DNA of 64,000 nucleotides, from positions 3,040,342-3,104,341 of the forward strand of contig JYIP02000007.1 of NCBI GenBank assembly GCA_001051155.2, in the 5' to 3' direction. Each line of letters begins with the position of its first letter. The stretch's first letter is position 1. The notes below the pieces were generated by a model. The model was not told the origin of the DNA and did no database searches. It saw nothing but the letters and a program-made list of their open reading frames with translations. Origin of the DNA: Chrysoporthe austroafricana (lineage: Eukaryota; Ascomycota; Sordariomycetes; Diaporthales; Cryphonectriaceae). Position numbers and translations under genes: made by a program. This document shows, one piece after another, positions 34,165-44,933 of this stretch.

Positions 34165-35274
34165 ATGTGCGAGCGAATGCGCCGTATCCTTGCCGTACGG
34201 CAGACCTGGAAGACGGCTATCTATAGCGAAGTCGAAAAGCGGCCGATCGGACTTGAGGCGCTCAATAAGGCGTACGAGGCCCGGAGGAAGAAAGAGGCGC
34301 AGCGGGAAGAGCGCGCGGGCACGCACGAGAGCGGTGGCGGCGGCGGCGGCGATGACAGGGCTGCTGACCGGCGGCCCATTGTCGGAGATACGCCGCCCCG
34401 CGCCGCCGAGGAGGGCTGTGCGGCCGAAGAGGGCTGGCACGATAGCAGCAGAAGCAGCAGCAGCAGCAATAATGACGGGGCCGCTAACAAACGGCCAATC
34501 GTCGGATATACGCCGCCCCGCGCCGCCGAGGAGAGCTGTGCGGCCGAGGTAACGGCGCGGGAAGAGGTCGCAAACGCCTTTACTCTCGCGGACATCCCTA
34601 CTCTCGCAGACGTCCCTACCTTTATGGACGTCTTTACTCTCGAAAACGTGCCTACTTTCGGAAGCGATTACAGCACGAGCAGCCCTACCAGCAGCAGCGG
34701 GTATTATAGCAGCTATTACAGCAGCGATAGCGACGATAACAACAGGTCCGGCAGCGGCAGCGCAGGCGCAGAGGCAGCAGGACCACTTGAGAGGTTGCCG
34801 CTGCCGCCGCCCGGGGACGAACGGCAGCCGCAGGACGGAACAACCCTCGACGACGACGACGACGTCGTCGCCACGCAGGGCGCACACCTCTGCCCGCCGC
34901 CGCGTACGCCGGTTGTCGCCCCGCCAAGGTATCCCGAGGGCGAGGAGTTCGTGGCGGTCCTCGAGCGGAAGCTCCGCGTCCTCGTCCTGGAGCGGATCTG
35001 GAGGGCGACTATGTTCCTGCCTCTTCCTTCTGCCGGAAGCAGCCCCTTACATACCCCTCCCCCCCCGGCTGGAATACAGAAGAGGAAGCGGCCGCAGGAG
35101 GAGCAGCAGACACCCGACGAGGGCGGCGGCGGCGGCGGCGGTGGGAAAAGGGCGCGCCCCGGCGGCCACACGCGCCCTTCACTTACCACTACTACCACTA
35201 CCCTACCATACCACAACCCACCCTATACTGTAGAGACGTTCCCGCGAGACGCTGCCATACCGAAACCTGTATAA
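34165..35274 (+). CDS. Low-complexity nuclear-type protein, unrecognised
   Basis: A 369-residue open frame from ATG 34165 (a TTG upstream also stays open). The N-terminus is charged and helical (MCERMRRILAVRQTWKTAIY, EALNKAYEARRKKEAQREER). The middle has two related blocks, RPIVGDTPPRAAEEGCAAE and RPIVGYTPPRAAEESCAAE, a run of ADVPTF-like repeats, and Ser/Tyr-rich stretches. The C-terminus has FVAVLERKLRVLVLERIWRA and basic motifs (QKRKRP, GKRARPGG) resembling nuclear localisation signals, with Gly runs from triplet repeats. The opposite strand is also open, as expected in such GC-rich DNA. Coding is plausible but unproven. Confidence 0.5.
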   Translation: MCERMRRILAVRQTWKTAIYSEVEKRPIGLEALNKAYEARRKKEAQREERAGTHESGGGGGGDDRAADRRPIVGDTPPRAAEEGCAAEEGWHDSSRSSSSSNNDGAANKRPIVGYTPPRAAEESCAAEVTAREEVANAFTLADIPTLADVPTFMDVFTLENVPTFGSDYSTSSPTSSSGYYSSYYSSDSDDNNRSGSGSAGAEAAGPLERLPLPPPGDERQPQDGTTLDDDDDVVATQGAHLCPPPRTPVVAPPRYPEGEEFVAVLERKLRVLVLERIWRATMFLPLPSAGSSPLHTPPPPAGIQKRKRPQEEQQTPDEGGGGGGGGKRARPGGHTRPSLTTTTTTLPYHNPPYTVETFPRDAAIPKPV

Positions 35275-36238
35275 TACGAGCCATGTAGTCAGGGGCGGGG
35301 TAAGCTTAACGGCGATATAGAAGATGGGGGGGAAGCGTTGGGAAGTATTGTCGGGAGAGGCAGCGTCGGGGGGTAAGGGGGGGGGCGCGTCTCTTCTCGC
35401 CGGCACGCCTCGAGATATATATCTCTTCTCGACCAACCTCGATATATATATATATATATCTCCTTATCTTGCGCCGGCCAAACTTCGAGACGTATAAGAC
35501 TAAACTGCTGCGCATTACTAACCCCCTGTTACACGGACGCCTAAGGGTGCCCTAGGAAAGGAAGGCTATTAAGGCTTCGCGAGCTACGCGCCGTTGGGCA
35601 TGGAAGGTCCACCCAACGGCAGGAAGAAAGGTACCCAACTGCATAAAGGAGGAGGCTGTGTAATAGGTACCTGAGGCAGACGTCGGAAGCCAAGGTCTAT
35701 AAGTACGGCGGGAACGATCCCGCCGGACCAAGGAGGAACCTGGTTCTTCAGCACTCCTTAGAGCACCTTAATAGTTATCGTTAATTGAAGACCCGAGTCC
35801 AGGCCCAGAACTCTGCCCCTTGTAATACCCCCCCTGCCCCGGCCTTGCATAAACGTACTAGGAGATATATATTCTACTGCTTGTCTGTTACGATCCCGAG
35901 AGGAGATAAGGGCTGCCGGAGCCGTGCAGCGCTGCAGGGCGCGCCGGACTGCTATGCGAAGGGGAAAGCCCGGGAGCGAGAGCGAAAAGGAGCTCTGGCG
36001 GACAGACCAGCGCACTATGGCCCTTTGGACCCGTCATACTTCAATCACATACGGCTTATTGCTGCGGGCACGACGCCGCTCTACGTATAGGCGTACCACT
36101 ACCACCACTTGGCCCTGAGTCATTGCTAGGGTCTCACACCTTTCCTTGTCTTGGACGATCATAATCAGCAAGATTTTGCTGCTGGGGTCGCAGTCTCTCT
36201 GCCTTCGCTCAGATCTTCTAGATGATTTAGTAATGGTA
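35275..36238. other. Repeat-derived spacer, no gene
   Basis: Includes an AT dinucleotide run near 35440-35460 and the second copy of the 115-bp repeat (36106-36220). No supported gene. Confidence 0.5.
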
Positions 36239-36340
36239 AAAAGGAAAGGACGGAGAAAAGGAGAGGACGGAGAAAAGGAGAGGACGGAGAAAAGGAGAGG
36301 ACGGAGAAAAGGAGAGGACGGAGAAAAGGAGAGGACGGAG
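36239..36340 (+). repeat. Six tandem 17-bp units
   Basis: AAAAGGAGAGGACGGAG is repeated six times (first copy with one change). Because 17 is not a multiple of 3, translation cycles through all frames and gives a 17-residue charged repeat. The flank 36341-36500 matches, in reverse, the GC-rich end of the MPSAA elements (compare 28405-28450 and 33295-33345). Confidence 0.9.
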
Positions 36341-36499
36341 AAAAGCGAAGACGAGGCCGGCGCGGCTTAGAGCAGCGACGGCGCCGTGCCCGCGTAGCTC
36401 GCTATCGTTACATGCATTGGATTTCCGAAAACGGGGCCGCGCACGGGGCCGGCGCGGCCTAGAGCAGCGACAGCGCCGTGAGGCCAGAGGGCTCGACCT

Positions 36500-37060
36500 G
36501 CGCCGGGCTGCGGATGCGGGAAGGTGTATTGTGGTTAGCGGGCCGGGGCTGAGTTGGTGTACGGAGCTGAGTTAGTGCACGGAGCTAAACAAAAGCTCAA
36601 TTCTCTGATTATGTAATACTATATAATATCAATCCCGGTTCTTGACTTGCATATTAGATGGTTTATTTATCGAGGGCAAAGGCAATATTGCTAATATGAT
36701 ATAGTGCTTTTCGCAATTGATTTACTTCAGAAAAGACTATAATATTCGGTCTTGTCTTTCTGCTCTCTGTATTGCCAGACAGCTCTTATATCAACCAATA
36801 CTCGCCTCACGATAATCTGGGGACAAGCGCACGTCTCTAGTCCTCGTCAGGCGAGATTAGCCTTACCCTCTTAACCCTGTTGCCGGGCTCCTCCTGCTCT
36901 TTAGCACCCGTCCTCGGCCCCGGCTTCCTAAGGCCCTTTCAGATAGCATGCTCGAAGGCCTCCCCCGCATCCGGCCGCTTGTCCTCTGCTAATGGAGCAG
37001 GATAGAGGACTGGCGGGCATCTTTTGAGAGCAATACCTATATATAGCCCCGCGCATCCTT
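36500..37060. other. No supported gene
   Basis: Spacer of mixed composition with GC-rich element remnants at its left end. No ORF with motifs. Confidence 0.45.
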
Positions 37061-37070
37061 GCAGGCATAG

Positions 37071-37185
37071 TCGTTATCCCGGCAGGGCTGGGTGCAGCGG
37101 CGCAGTCTGGATAATGCTTTATGGGCGTTGGGATAGGTATGGTCGTTATCCTGGCAGGGCTGGGTGCAGCGGCGCAGTCTGGCCA
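37071..37185 (+). repeat. Two direct copies of a 42-bp unit
   Basis: The unit from CGTTATCC(C/T)GGCAGGGC through GGTGCAGCGGCGCAGTCTGG occurs at about 37072-37112 and 37143-37183, separated by 30 bases. Confidence 0.85.
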
Positions 37186-37261
37186 GGATTACTAGCAGGC
37201 AGGCAAGCAGGGAGATAGTATGGTTATTATCGCATTTGGAATATGTATCTAGCATACTAGA

Positions 37262-37580
37262 GCTCCTTTTCTCCTCCCAGCTCTCCCAGCTCTCCCAGCT
37301 CGCACTTTACAGCTTTCCGGAGCTTGCATAGCTTCCACAGCCCGCGCAGCTCCTCTTGTATTAGTTCCTCCCAGCTCTTCTGGCAGCTCTTGTCTTGACA
37401 GCTCCCAGCTCCCAGCTCCTCTTCCTGCCAGCTCGACCTGCCAGCTCTTGCCAGCAGCTCTGGCAGCTAGCTGTACGAGCTGTGAGAACTGTGCGAGCTT
37501 TCGAAGCTATGCGAGCTGTATTAGCTGTACGGGCTGTTGAAGCTGCGAGAGCTCTGGGAACTGTAGGAAGATAAGCTGTA
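37262..37580. repeat. 9-bp AGCT array, copy 2
   Basis: About 320 bases with AGCT cores mostly at 9-base spacing (GAGCTGTAC, GAGCTTTCG, AAGCTATGC and so on). Spacer bases vary while the AGCT core stays, giving stop-free frames of repeated tripeptides on both strands (for example ELY, SCT, AVR). Confidence 0.85.
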
Positions 37581-37795
37581 TGCAAGCTGTACAAGGGAAA
37601 AGAAAACTTAAATAATAATTATAATGGGAAAAAAAAATAATAGCAATTAAGACAATATCGATAAGGAAAATAGTATAAGGGAAATAAGATACGGTAATGC
37701 GTATTCGATATATATATGCCTTTCTTTTCTGCTAACTTGAAAATAGATATATAATAAATAGCTGTATGATAAATAGCTATATAATGTGCAGGCCT

Positions 37796-38045
37796 GGCTG
37801 GGCCTTGTATGCTGGCAGCCTTGTCCCCGCCTGCCAGCCTTGTCCCGCTCGTAGCTTTGTCCCCGCTCGCAGCCTAGTCTCCTTCCCTTTCGACCCGCAG
37901 CGCAGGAGCACCAAGACCCTTCTTGATACTCTCTTCCCACAGCTCCTCCCAGACCTCCTCTTCGCATAGCTCGCATAGCTTATACAGCTTGCTTGCACAG
38001 ATCCAGACCTCCTCTTTCTATACTCGCAGCTCGCGCAGCTCTCAA
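37796..38045 (+). repeat. 210-bp dispersed repeat leading into an AGCT array
   Basis: The stretch from GGCCTTGTATGCTGGCAGC through CTTTCGACCCGC and CTTCTTGATACTCTCTTCCC to AGCTCGCATAGCTT is repeated at 49466-49680, and its first half lies inverted at 50235-50325. At 37955-38045 it merges into a short AGCT array (copy 3). Confidence 0.85.
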
Positions 38046-38941
38046 GCCATCACCTCCGACCACCTTCCCTTGGCGTCCATTGGTAGGCCTCTTGCATTAG
38101 CATGCTGTCATTATACCCAATAATGGCATCCCGATGCTCAAAGTGAGATTCGGTAAGCTCCAAGCTCAAACCTCGTCGACGTCTTCGCTGAAAGATTCGT
38201 TATTAGGCCAAGCATCCGGTACTGCGCTTAACCATTCACCTTTCGTCATGACACTTCTGAGACAAGTACAGGAACGAGACATTGTGGATAATCGTTATTG
38301 AAGTCGGGTTTCATCAGGCTATCACCAAGTTAGCGAAATCAAGGCAAGATGCAAATAAGGAGGCCAATTACCGAGATCGACACACGTGTACAGTACCGGC
38401 ACCGGTATGAGAGAAAATAACGGTAGAGCTGTGTGCCGTACCGTCCATAAGGAGACAAGGTAGCGGTTTTGTGTAGTAGTAGTAAGTTTGGGCAACCTCG
38501 TTGTTAATGCCCATTTGACCGTAAGATATTGCTCATAACATTCGCCAGATTTTCTTTTAAGATCAGGTGACCCGGCTCAGCTATGCAAAGGAACATTCAA
38601 AATGCCACTCGGGAGTTACCGCTATTGTCATGACAACATTCTACATACCAGAACGTAATCCATCGCCACTTACTACTGGTACTACGCGGGAGCTGCAATT
38701 ACAACGGGGTTTCAGGGGGACCCCACTGCATGCTGTGTCTGACAAAGATTTACGTACTTGACGGCCGCATCTTCTCCTGTTCGACTTGGAATTGGATACA
38801 AACGAGGGGTGAGACATTGCCGGTTGCTTTTTCGAGCATTTTTGGGTATATACAGCTGGACGGCGGCAGATGCCGATTCAGCGTTGAGCTCGCGCAAGCT
38901 TCTCTTCGATCCCGGGCCAGTTCCGGCTGGAGACGATCCAT
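38046..38941. other. No supported gene
   Basis: Short ORFs on both strands only. A GTACAGTACCGGCACCGGTA palindrome-rich spot lies near 38395. Downstream flank of the NACHT fragment. Confidence 0.45.
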
Positions 38942-39485
38942 TTAACTCGAGACACCGCCCAGCTCGAAATAACCAGATTTAGAAACTGAGGGGCGACCAG
39001 TCAGACATTCATCGAGAGCATCGAAGACCAGATAGCGAGACTGCAGGGTCGGGTCGCGCAAGAGATCCACCAAGATGTCGCGGATAGCGACCCGGGCCTT
39101 GACGTCTGTGAACAACCGTCTGCCCGCATAGTCGTACGTTTTATATACGTGCGACAGGAGAGACGGCTGCCAGTCGACGAGCATATAGGTCAAGCCGCGC
39201 ACCGCGGCCGTGGCGCTATTGATGCGCACATCGGTCGCTTGACAGATAAAGTACGATACCTTGCACTCGTCCTTCGACAGCTCGTTTATTATACCATACA
39301 GTAGCATGGTCTTGCGCTTGCCCGGATCGCCCCTGATTCACAGCAGTCGGCTCTGCCGGAGGCCGCTCTCGAAGGAATACGTCATTGCGTAACACCCAGC
39401 GATAAAATGTCGTTCGATAGACTGCCTTTGTGGCCCTCGATACGATTCTTGTCGTGTCTCGGTCGGTGATTCTCAAGGTTTCCAT
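38942..39485 (-). pseudogene. NACHT domain fragment of a STAND (NLR-like) receptor
   Basis: The minus strand reads METLRITD (from about 39485), then in another frame YRWVLRN, then RLL*IRGDPGKRKTMLLYGI, a Walker A P-loop (GDPGKRKT). TGA at 39338-39340 stands where Trp is usual (LLWIRGDPGKGKT in the family). It continues through a helical stretch to YLVFDALDEC, the Walker B motif, and ends at 38942 soon after. STAND NTPases of this kind control heterokaryon incompatibility and other immune-type responses in fungi. The C-terminal sensor repeats are absent, and the effector domain upstream (to about 39840) is only vaguely traceable (TSDITATFG near 39520). Two frameshifts and one stop make this dead. 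Confidence 0.75.
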
Positions 39486-40817
39486 GTAGTGGCTGTCCGA
39501 ATGTAGCCGTTATATCCGACGTGGAGGCGGGCGTGTCCCGCGGCGCTGAGGCTGTCGACTGCAGCAGACATCGTGGCCATGCTTGTACCTGCAGGTGCTC
39601 ATCCTATCGACTGTTTAGGCTCTGCGCGTCGCGGCGCTTTGCCCTGCTGCTGACGAAGGCTGGCGGAAGACGTTCGAGCGGTACTGGCTTTGTAAAACTT
39701 TGAATGTCGGAGAGCCGATGACAATCCCGCCGGTCGTTTCGGAGAGCCAGGGCACGCGTGTCGAGAAACTGGCGGCAGAACGGGAGGACTGGCAAACGGC
39801 GGTCGTCAGGCTAAAGGTCACTGTTGGCTGCGTTTGAGCGCAGGGCGTCGTCTGCCAATCATCAACGCCACCATGCTGCGGCGGCTGTCTGTGGTCGTAA
39901 GGTTTGGGTGTCTAGATACGGTAGATCTTGCGTTACAGACGGAGCGTAGTGCATTAAAGCACAGGAAGCGTGATGGTGGGAATCAAAATGATGTATGTTG
40001 GATGAGAGGCGCGTCCTAATCCTGGACCAGCGTGCTCCGACGCGTACCATCAAGACCAAATACCGTCAGCAACACCTCCCGATGCGTCTAGAAAAGCAAA
40101 ACAACAGCAGATTTGGCCTGGACAGCATCGGACATGCGAGTGTATCTTTGACTTGAGTTTAAGAGTATGGATTCGCTCGAGCCTTGTCTATCGCAGCGTA
40201 GCTTAACCGCTTGCCGCCAGATATTGAGGGGTTAGGTGACAGCAAGAGCGCGTCGTGTCTAACGCACAGGCACGCATCGTAGTAATTGAATTCCGAAAAG
40301 TTGCTTTGAGGCAGGTTCCCGGTGCGCCGGCGTACGCGAACATTTGCCCCCGCCGAAACCCTCGCATGCAGTCATTCTTGTGCACCTATTCTCGTACGCC
40401 ATACTGCGTCCCAGCCCCCCAGGTGACTCCCTGCCAGGCGGATTCATCGGCCTAGCTGCCCTTGCCCGCAGAGCTTCTATTACGAGCCTGCGGCGCTTGT
40501 AATTAGCTGTCCGAATCAACCTGTACACTGTAGTCAACGGGGCCTCCACCAACGATCCACCAGAAGTCACAAAATCGCTCTTCCACCTTCCCGTCCCGAC
40601 AAATCACCCACTGCATAATTTCAATGTGCTGTCGAAGGGAATTTGAGCCTATACGCATTGGATACACGAGGGGGGTATTTTCAAACTCCGCTGCAATGAA
40701 AAACCCACCTCCACTGCTTCAGTGACTTATCTGTCGGCCAGCCTACGCCTTGCCTCGCTAGGCCTGGTCCCGTTTGTTTGTGCTTGTTCCGAGGGCTAAC
40801 GCCCCCGGACCCCCAAA
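39486..40817. other. Possible decayed NLR N-terminus, no clear gene
   Basis: 39486-39840 on the minus strand may hold the upstream part of the NACHT gene in broken frames. The rest (39841-40817) shows only short ORFs. No RNA gene seen. Confidence 0.35.
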
Positions 40818-41045
40818 CCTAGCTCTGGCAGCTCTGGCAGCTCTGGCAGCTCTGCAAGATGTGCAAGCTGTGCAAGCTGTGCGAAGAGGAGGTCTGGCGG
40901 GAGCTGTATCGTGCGAGCTCTCGGAGCTGTACGAGCTCTCGGAGCTGTGGGAGGAGGTCTGAGAGGAAGAATGGTGGGAGGAGTGGCAGCTGTACGAGCT
41001 GGGCAAGCTGCGCGAGCTGTACGGGCTGTGCGAAATCTGAGCTTC
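40818..41045. repeat. 9-bp AGCT array, copy 4
   Basis: Begins with four exact AGCTCTGGC units, then variable 9-mers (TGTGCAAGC, TGTACGAGC) to about 41035. Directly abuts the inverted fragment of the 42189 gene at 41046. Confidence 0.85.
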
Positions 41046-41185
41046 TCTATACGATTTCTAACTTGCCGCTTACGATATTGACTTCGGTATCGCCTAGCTC
41101 TTTCAAGACCGAACCCGTAGCGGCGCTCGTTTCGTCCCTGACAAAGGTTTCGAGTTCGTTCCGGAGATCTTCAAAATCCCCCCCT
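41046..41185 (-). pseudogene. Inverted 3' fragment of the gene at 42189-43399
   Basis: The minus strand from about 41185 to 41046 matches the end of exon 2 of the downstream gene (GATTTTGAAGATCTCCGGAA .. GTTTGTCAGGGACGAAACGAG .. TTGAAAGAGCTAGGCGA .. AAGTTAGAAAT). Only about 45 codons are present. It shows that this gene is or was multi-copy and that the copy was cut exactly beside an AGCT array. Confidence 0.85.
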
Positions 41186-41189
41186 CACG

Positions 41190-42188
41190 CTTTCTGCCTG
41201 CGCAACCCGCCTTGCGCTTGCCCCTAGCACCCTACAGCACTGCGAATTAAGCCCAGACTGCCCGAAGGCATAAATAACAGAATATGTTCCGACAGAAAAA
41301 TCGGGCAAGATGCACCGGCGAGCGTCTTCCAAGATATTCTGGACAGTAACATATTCAATAGATGCGATACGCTTTCGGGGTTGTTAACGTATCGACCCAA
41401 TCGGTGCCAATCGGCCCCATCCTCGCTTATTGGATATGGCTGGCTGAATAGCAAAGCGGTAAGGAGTCGACAAGGGGGGCGGCGCCCCTAAAGTGGGCCC
41501 TTCCCAGCCACCCTATTATAAAGCGTTGCGCGTCTTCTTCGCTGCCTTCTCCCAGCAAGCGTATTCTTCGTCCGTTACCCCCCCCCCCGGGACGCGCGCT
41601 CTTTGCATAGTTCCAACGCCCGACATACTCTATTGCACATTCCAGAGTTTTGCGCCTCGAGAACTGCTCGTCAGTACGCTCCCGATTGCCAAGCGACAGG
41701 CACCCACCGAGCCTGGGCGTTGGGCGGGGCTCCCCGGACGGCTATCTGCCAGCAGCCTGCCCCTCTTGAGCCCTCCCACGGTGATGAGAGAGCGGTGCGG
41801 TCTGCTCCCATACTGCTAGGCCCGAGGGCCTGGACAATGGGAAGGGGCTGTCCGAGCTGCCACCGGTTCTGCGATCTGCAGCACTCTCGTCGTGCCGTTA
41901 GGCCAACTCTCTCGCTCTGTCTCGTCTTCGTTTTTCCGCTTTCCCTAGAGTCCTCACTCTTCCATTTTCCCTAGAGTCACGGCTGCTCTATCGTCGTAAA
42001 GCCGGGGTGGGTGGGCAGTCTTGTGCTGAAGCTCGTCTTCAGCCAAGGGTTTCATTCTTCCAGCCTTCGCTATCATACCCCCCCCCCTTTTCCTTTTTTC
42101 CAAATGGACGACTTGTCCAGTGCTTCCTTTCCGACCTACCATAGCTAATTACTATTTATCTATTATATAGTAATATAACCACTTCGCT
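41190..42188. other. Short GC repeat fragment and promoter region
   Basis: 41190-41240 is a minus-strand copy of a short GC-rich fragment also found at 43420-43490, 45500-45580 and 49360-49435. The rest is the upstream region of the 42189 gene; a T- and C-rich stretch and ATATAGTAATATAA near 42165 precede its ATG. No other gene is supported. Confidence 0.45.
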
Positions 42189-43399
42189 ATGGCCGAGCCC
42201 TCTGCCATTCCCACTGCCGCTCCCGCCCCCGCCCCTGCTGCCGGTGCAGCTGTGCTCGAATGGGCCGGGCCCGATGGCCCGTGCTATCTCGGCAACTCGA
42301 CTTCCAGTCCAGTCGCCTTTGTTGCGAAATTCAACCCTACCAGCAATACTGCCCTTCTCAGGCTAGGATTCCGCCTGCAACATCGGGATAGGGTGCCGTC
42401 CAGGAAGTCGGATGTCTTCTTGTATATAAGGCCAGATGCAGACGTGCTTCGTTCCGTTATGCTTCGTACATGTGGCACATTTCCAGAGGAATCGAAGCAG
42501 CTCGGTCGTGATCTCATCTGCTTGCAGTTCTCATTGGCCGGTACTGCTGACTTTGTTGCATCCAGCTGGCCTATCATTCCAAGAAACAAATTCCATAAGG
42601 ATGCCCTGGGCTCTATTTTGCTTTTCGCCCAACAGACTGAGTTCAGCCTGTATGCTGAGAAGAGCTTTATGCCCGAGGCTCGGCTCGAGCTGTTCTGCCA
42701 GACCCTGTCCAGCCATAAGCTGACAGCGGATGATATGTCCAAAGAGCTCTACGGTCTGTACGGAGGGGAGGCTGGCGAGGTTGTCAGCCCTGAGCTGCTC
42801 ATTTCCGGAGATGCCTCTACCGAAAGTCCGCCTTCGTACGCACAGACCGAAGCCCCCCCGCCGATAGCACTTCTTGGTGAGACAGTACTCCGCATTGTCC
42901 AAACTGCTTGCGCTCGTTGCTGATATCTATATCAGAGCCTGGGACTGCGTCTGGCTCGAAGAAGAGAAGGCGTGCGAGCTCTATCGCCGAAGGCCCGGCA
43001 TTAGCCGAAGGCCCTGCATCTCTGGATATAGACTTGATCCAGAGGGTTTGCAGCAAACTTGTCAGCGAGCAGCTGGCTGGGATGGAAGCTCGCATGAAGG
43101 CGTGGGTCAATGACCGGCTGGCAGACGGAGAGAAGAGGTGCGATGACGAGCTGGAGAGGTTGGGAAACGACCTGGAAAGGCTGGGAAACGACCTAGAGGC
43201 TGTCGACAGCCGGCTGGACGACCGCGTCTGGGTGGAGGTTGACGAGCTGAAGACGACTATCCATGAGGATTTTGAAGATCTCCGGAACGAACTCGAAGCG
43301 TTTGTCAGGGACGAAACGAGCGCCGTGGCGGATTCGGTCTTGAAGGAGCTGGGCGACGCCGAGGTCAATATCGTGGGTGGCAAGTTAGAAATTGTATAG
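42189..43399 (+). CDS. Intact two-exon uncharacterised fungal protein
   Basis: Exons 42189-42876 and 42936-43399, with a textbook intron 42877-42935 (GTGAGA donor, GCTGAT branch, CAG end), give 383 residues with no stop. Order: Ala/Pro-rich N-terminus (residues 1-24); a folded domain (about 25-200) with LEWAGPDGPCYLGN, FVAKFNPTSNTALLRLGFRL, DVFLYIRPDADV and ILLFAQQTEFSLYAEKSF; a Pro-rich linker (PPSYAQTEAPPP); a nuclear-type signal SGSKKRRRAS; and a long acidic coiled coil (about 270-360; RLGNDLERLGNDLEAV). From memory it matches an expanded family of uncharacterised Pezizomycotina proteins with the same domain, linker and basic-signal order. A truncated inverted copy sits at 41046-41185. Probably nuclear; function unknown. 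Confidence 0.8.
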
Positions 43400-44660
43400 A
43401 CAAGCTCAAATACATTCCTGGCAAATTCGCGGCGCTATGAGGTGCTGTGGGCAGATGTGAGCCGTAGGTTCTGCGGGCAAAAAGCGTGGGGGGGACGGCT
43501 GGCGAGGGCAGGAGGGGGGGGCAGGAGGGAGGAAGGCTGTGCTTTTTGCGCTCGAGGAGCCTTCTCTCGCGCAGTTCAAACCACCCCGACAAGGGCGTCC
43601 AAGGGCTATAGCACGACGCAGAAGGGAGACTCGGGGACAACTAAACCCCCAGTAACGATGACGGGAGGTGATAATAGCGCGGCAACAATAAGGGGAGGCT
43701 CGGGGACAACTGAAACCCCCCTCCCCCCAGTAACGATAAAGAGACACCAATAACAGCGCAAAGGCCTACGGGAGGGTGAGGGGAGACGAAACGAGCTCAA
43801 GAATACCTACCAAAGCTTTGGTCAAGGCACGGACTGCTTGTCCATGCGCGCAAAGGGGAGGATACTCGGACAATAACCACGATAAGGAGGGACGATAACG
43901 ACCAAGACAATACCGACAGGGAAGATAATGCTAAGGAAGACAAGGCGTAATGCGTGCCGTGCAGGCAACCTCGTTTACGCAAAGATAATAATAAGCTGAA
44001 GACGATACTTGCGCCGGCTAATATCCGCCGCGCGCAGGGACTAGGAGCCGGGGGGGGGGGGCAAGCTCGATAAGAAGGATAGCGGCGATATGGCGGGTAG
44101 GGAAGGAGCACTTGCAGGGTAGGATATAATGCTCTGCACGCAGCTGGCCACGAGGAAGAGGAAGAGCAAGAGGGGGAGGAGGAGGAGGAGGAGGAGGAGC
44201 AGGCCATGCGGGCAACTAGCTGTAACAAAGAAAGGAACAGCTTCGATAGCGCAGGAAGGCGATAATACTACCGCAAGTACGGGCCAGTTTGCATAAAGGA
44301 AGAGCTGTATGCTAATCTAGCTCTGCATAAAGGAGGAGCGCGTCTGTCAGCACTAGTGCGCGCGTATCAGAACCAGTGCGCGTGTATTCATACCTACTCT
44401 AGCCTTGCCGGCCGGCATACTGTCTGTAGGGTATAATGCTCTGCACGCAGCTGGCCGCGAAGGAAGAGGAGGCTGGAGTCAGCAGAGGAAGAAGGAATAC
44501 GTACAGGATATGCAGCTGTCGAAGCAGCCAGCTGGTAGCGACAGAGGAGGAGGAGCGATGCCTGTAGCCAGCCCAGGACACGATAGCCCACAGTGCGTGA
44601 TATGGCTTTCCAGGCAGCTAGCCGCGATAGACAGACGAAGGGCGAGGCGAGGCGCCGTTA
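43400..44660. repeat. Mosaic of short GC-rich dispersed repeats
   Basis: Contains the short GC fragment (43420-43490), a direct duplication (GCTCGGGGACAACT .. CAGTAACGAT, about 43629-43660 and 43699-43738), a GGA microsatellite (44166-44205), and two copies of TAATGCTCTGCACGCAGCTGG (44127, 44430), which also occurs inverted at about 50865-50890. AGGAGGAGCGCG-type pieces recur at 44328 and 44775. No gene is supported. Confidence 0.65.
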
Positions 44661-44933
44661 TTAGCCCGGAAGAGCGGCTCCGACAAAAGAAGAGCCTATA
44701 AAGCGTGGGCAGCAGAAGACGAGCATCGACAGCTCAGGAAGGGTGATACCATATACGTACGGATTTGGTCTGCATAAAGGAAGAGCGCGTATATCCGCGC
44801 GTGTGTTTATACCAGTGCACGGTCGTAGTCGGCGCGCGTCAGGGGGGGGGTAGCGTTGTTCTCTCGCCCCCGTCGCTGCTGCTGCTGCTGTTTCTGCTTC
44901 TTGGCGGCGGGTGGGCAGGGCGGCTGACGGCAT
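44661..44933 (-). CDS. MPSAA-family gene, copy D
   Basis: ATG 44933 gives MPSAALPTRRQEAETAAAAA, then DARRLRPCTG, and a C-terminus unrelated to other copies, ending at 44661 (90 residues). The conserved N-terminus, the upstream CTACTA microsatellite and the motif at about 45093-45110 tie it to copies B, C and E. The helical repeat part is missing, so the element is probably truncated at about 44800 and the remaining reading frame is accidental. Confidence 0.4.
   Translation of the reverse strand: MPSAALPTRRQEAETAAAAATGAREQRYPPPDARRLRPCTGINTRADIRALPLCRPNPYVYGITLPELSMLVFCCPRFIGSSFVGAALPG

Noticed and set aside
34138..34887. 249-codon minus-strand ORF
   Set aside because: It is the mirror of the plus-strand ORF 34165-35274 in GC-rich triplet-repeat DNA. 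It has no motif, and the plus strand has ordered nuclear-type signals.
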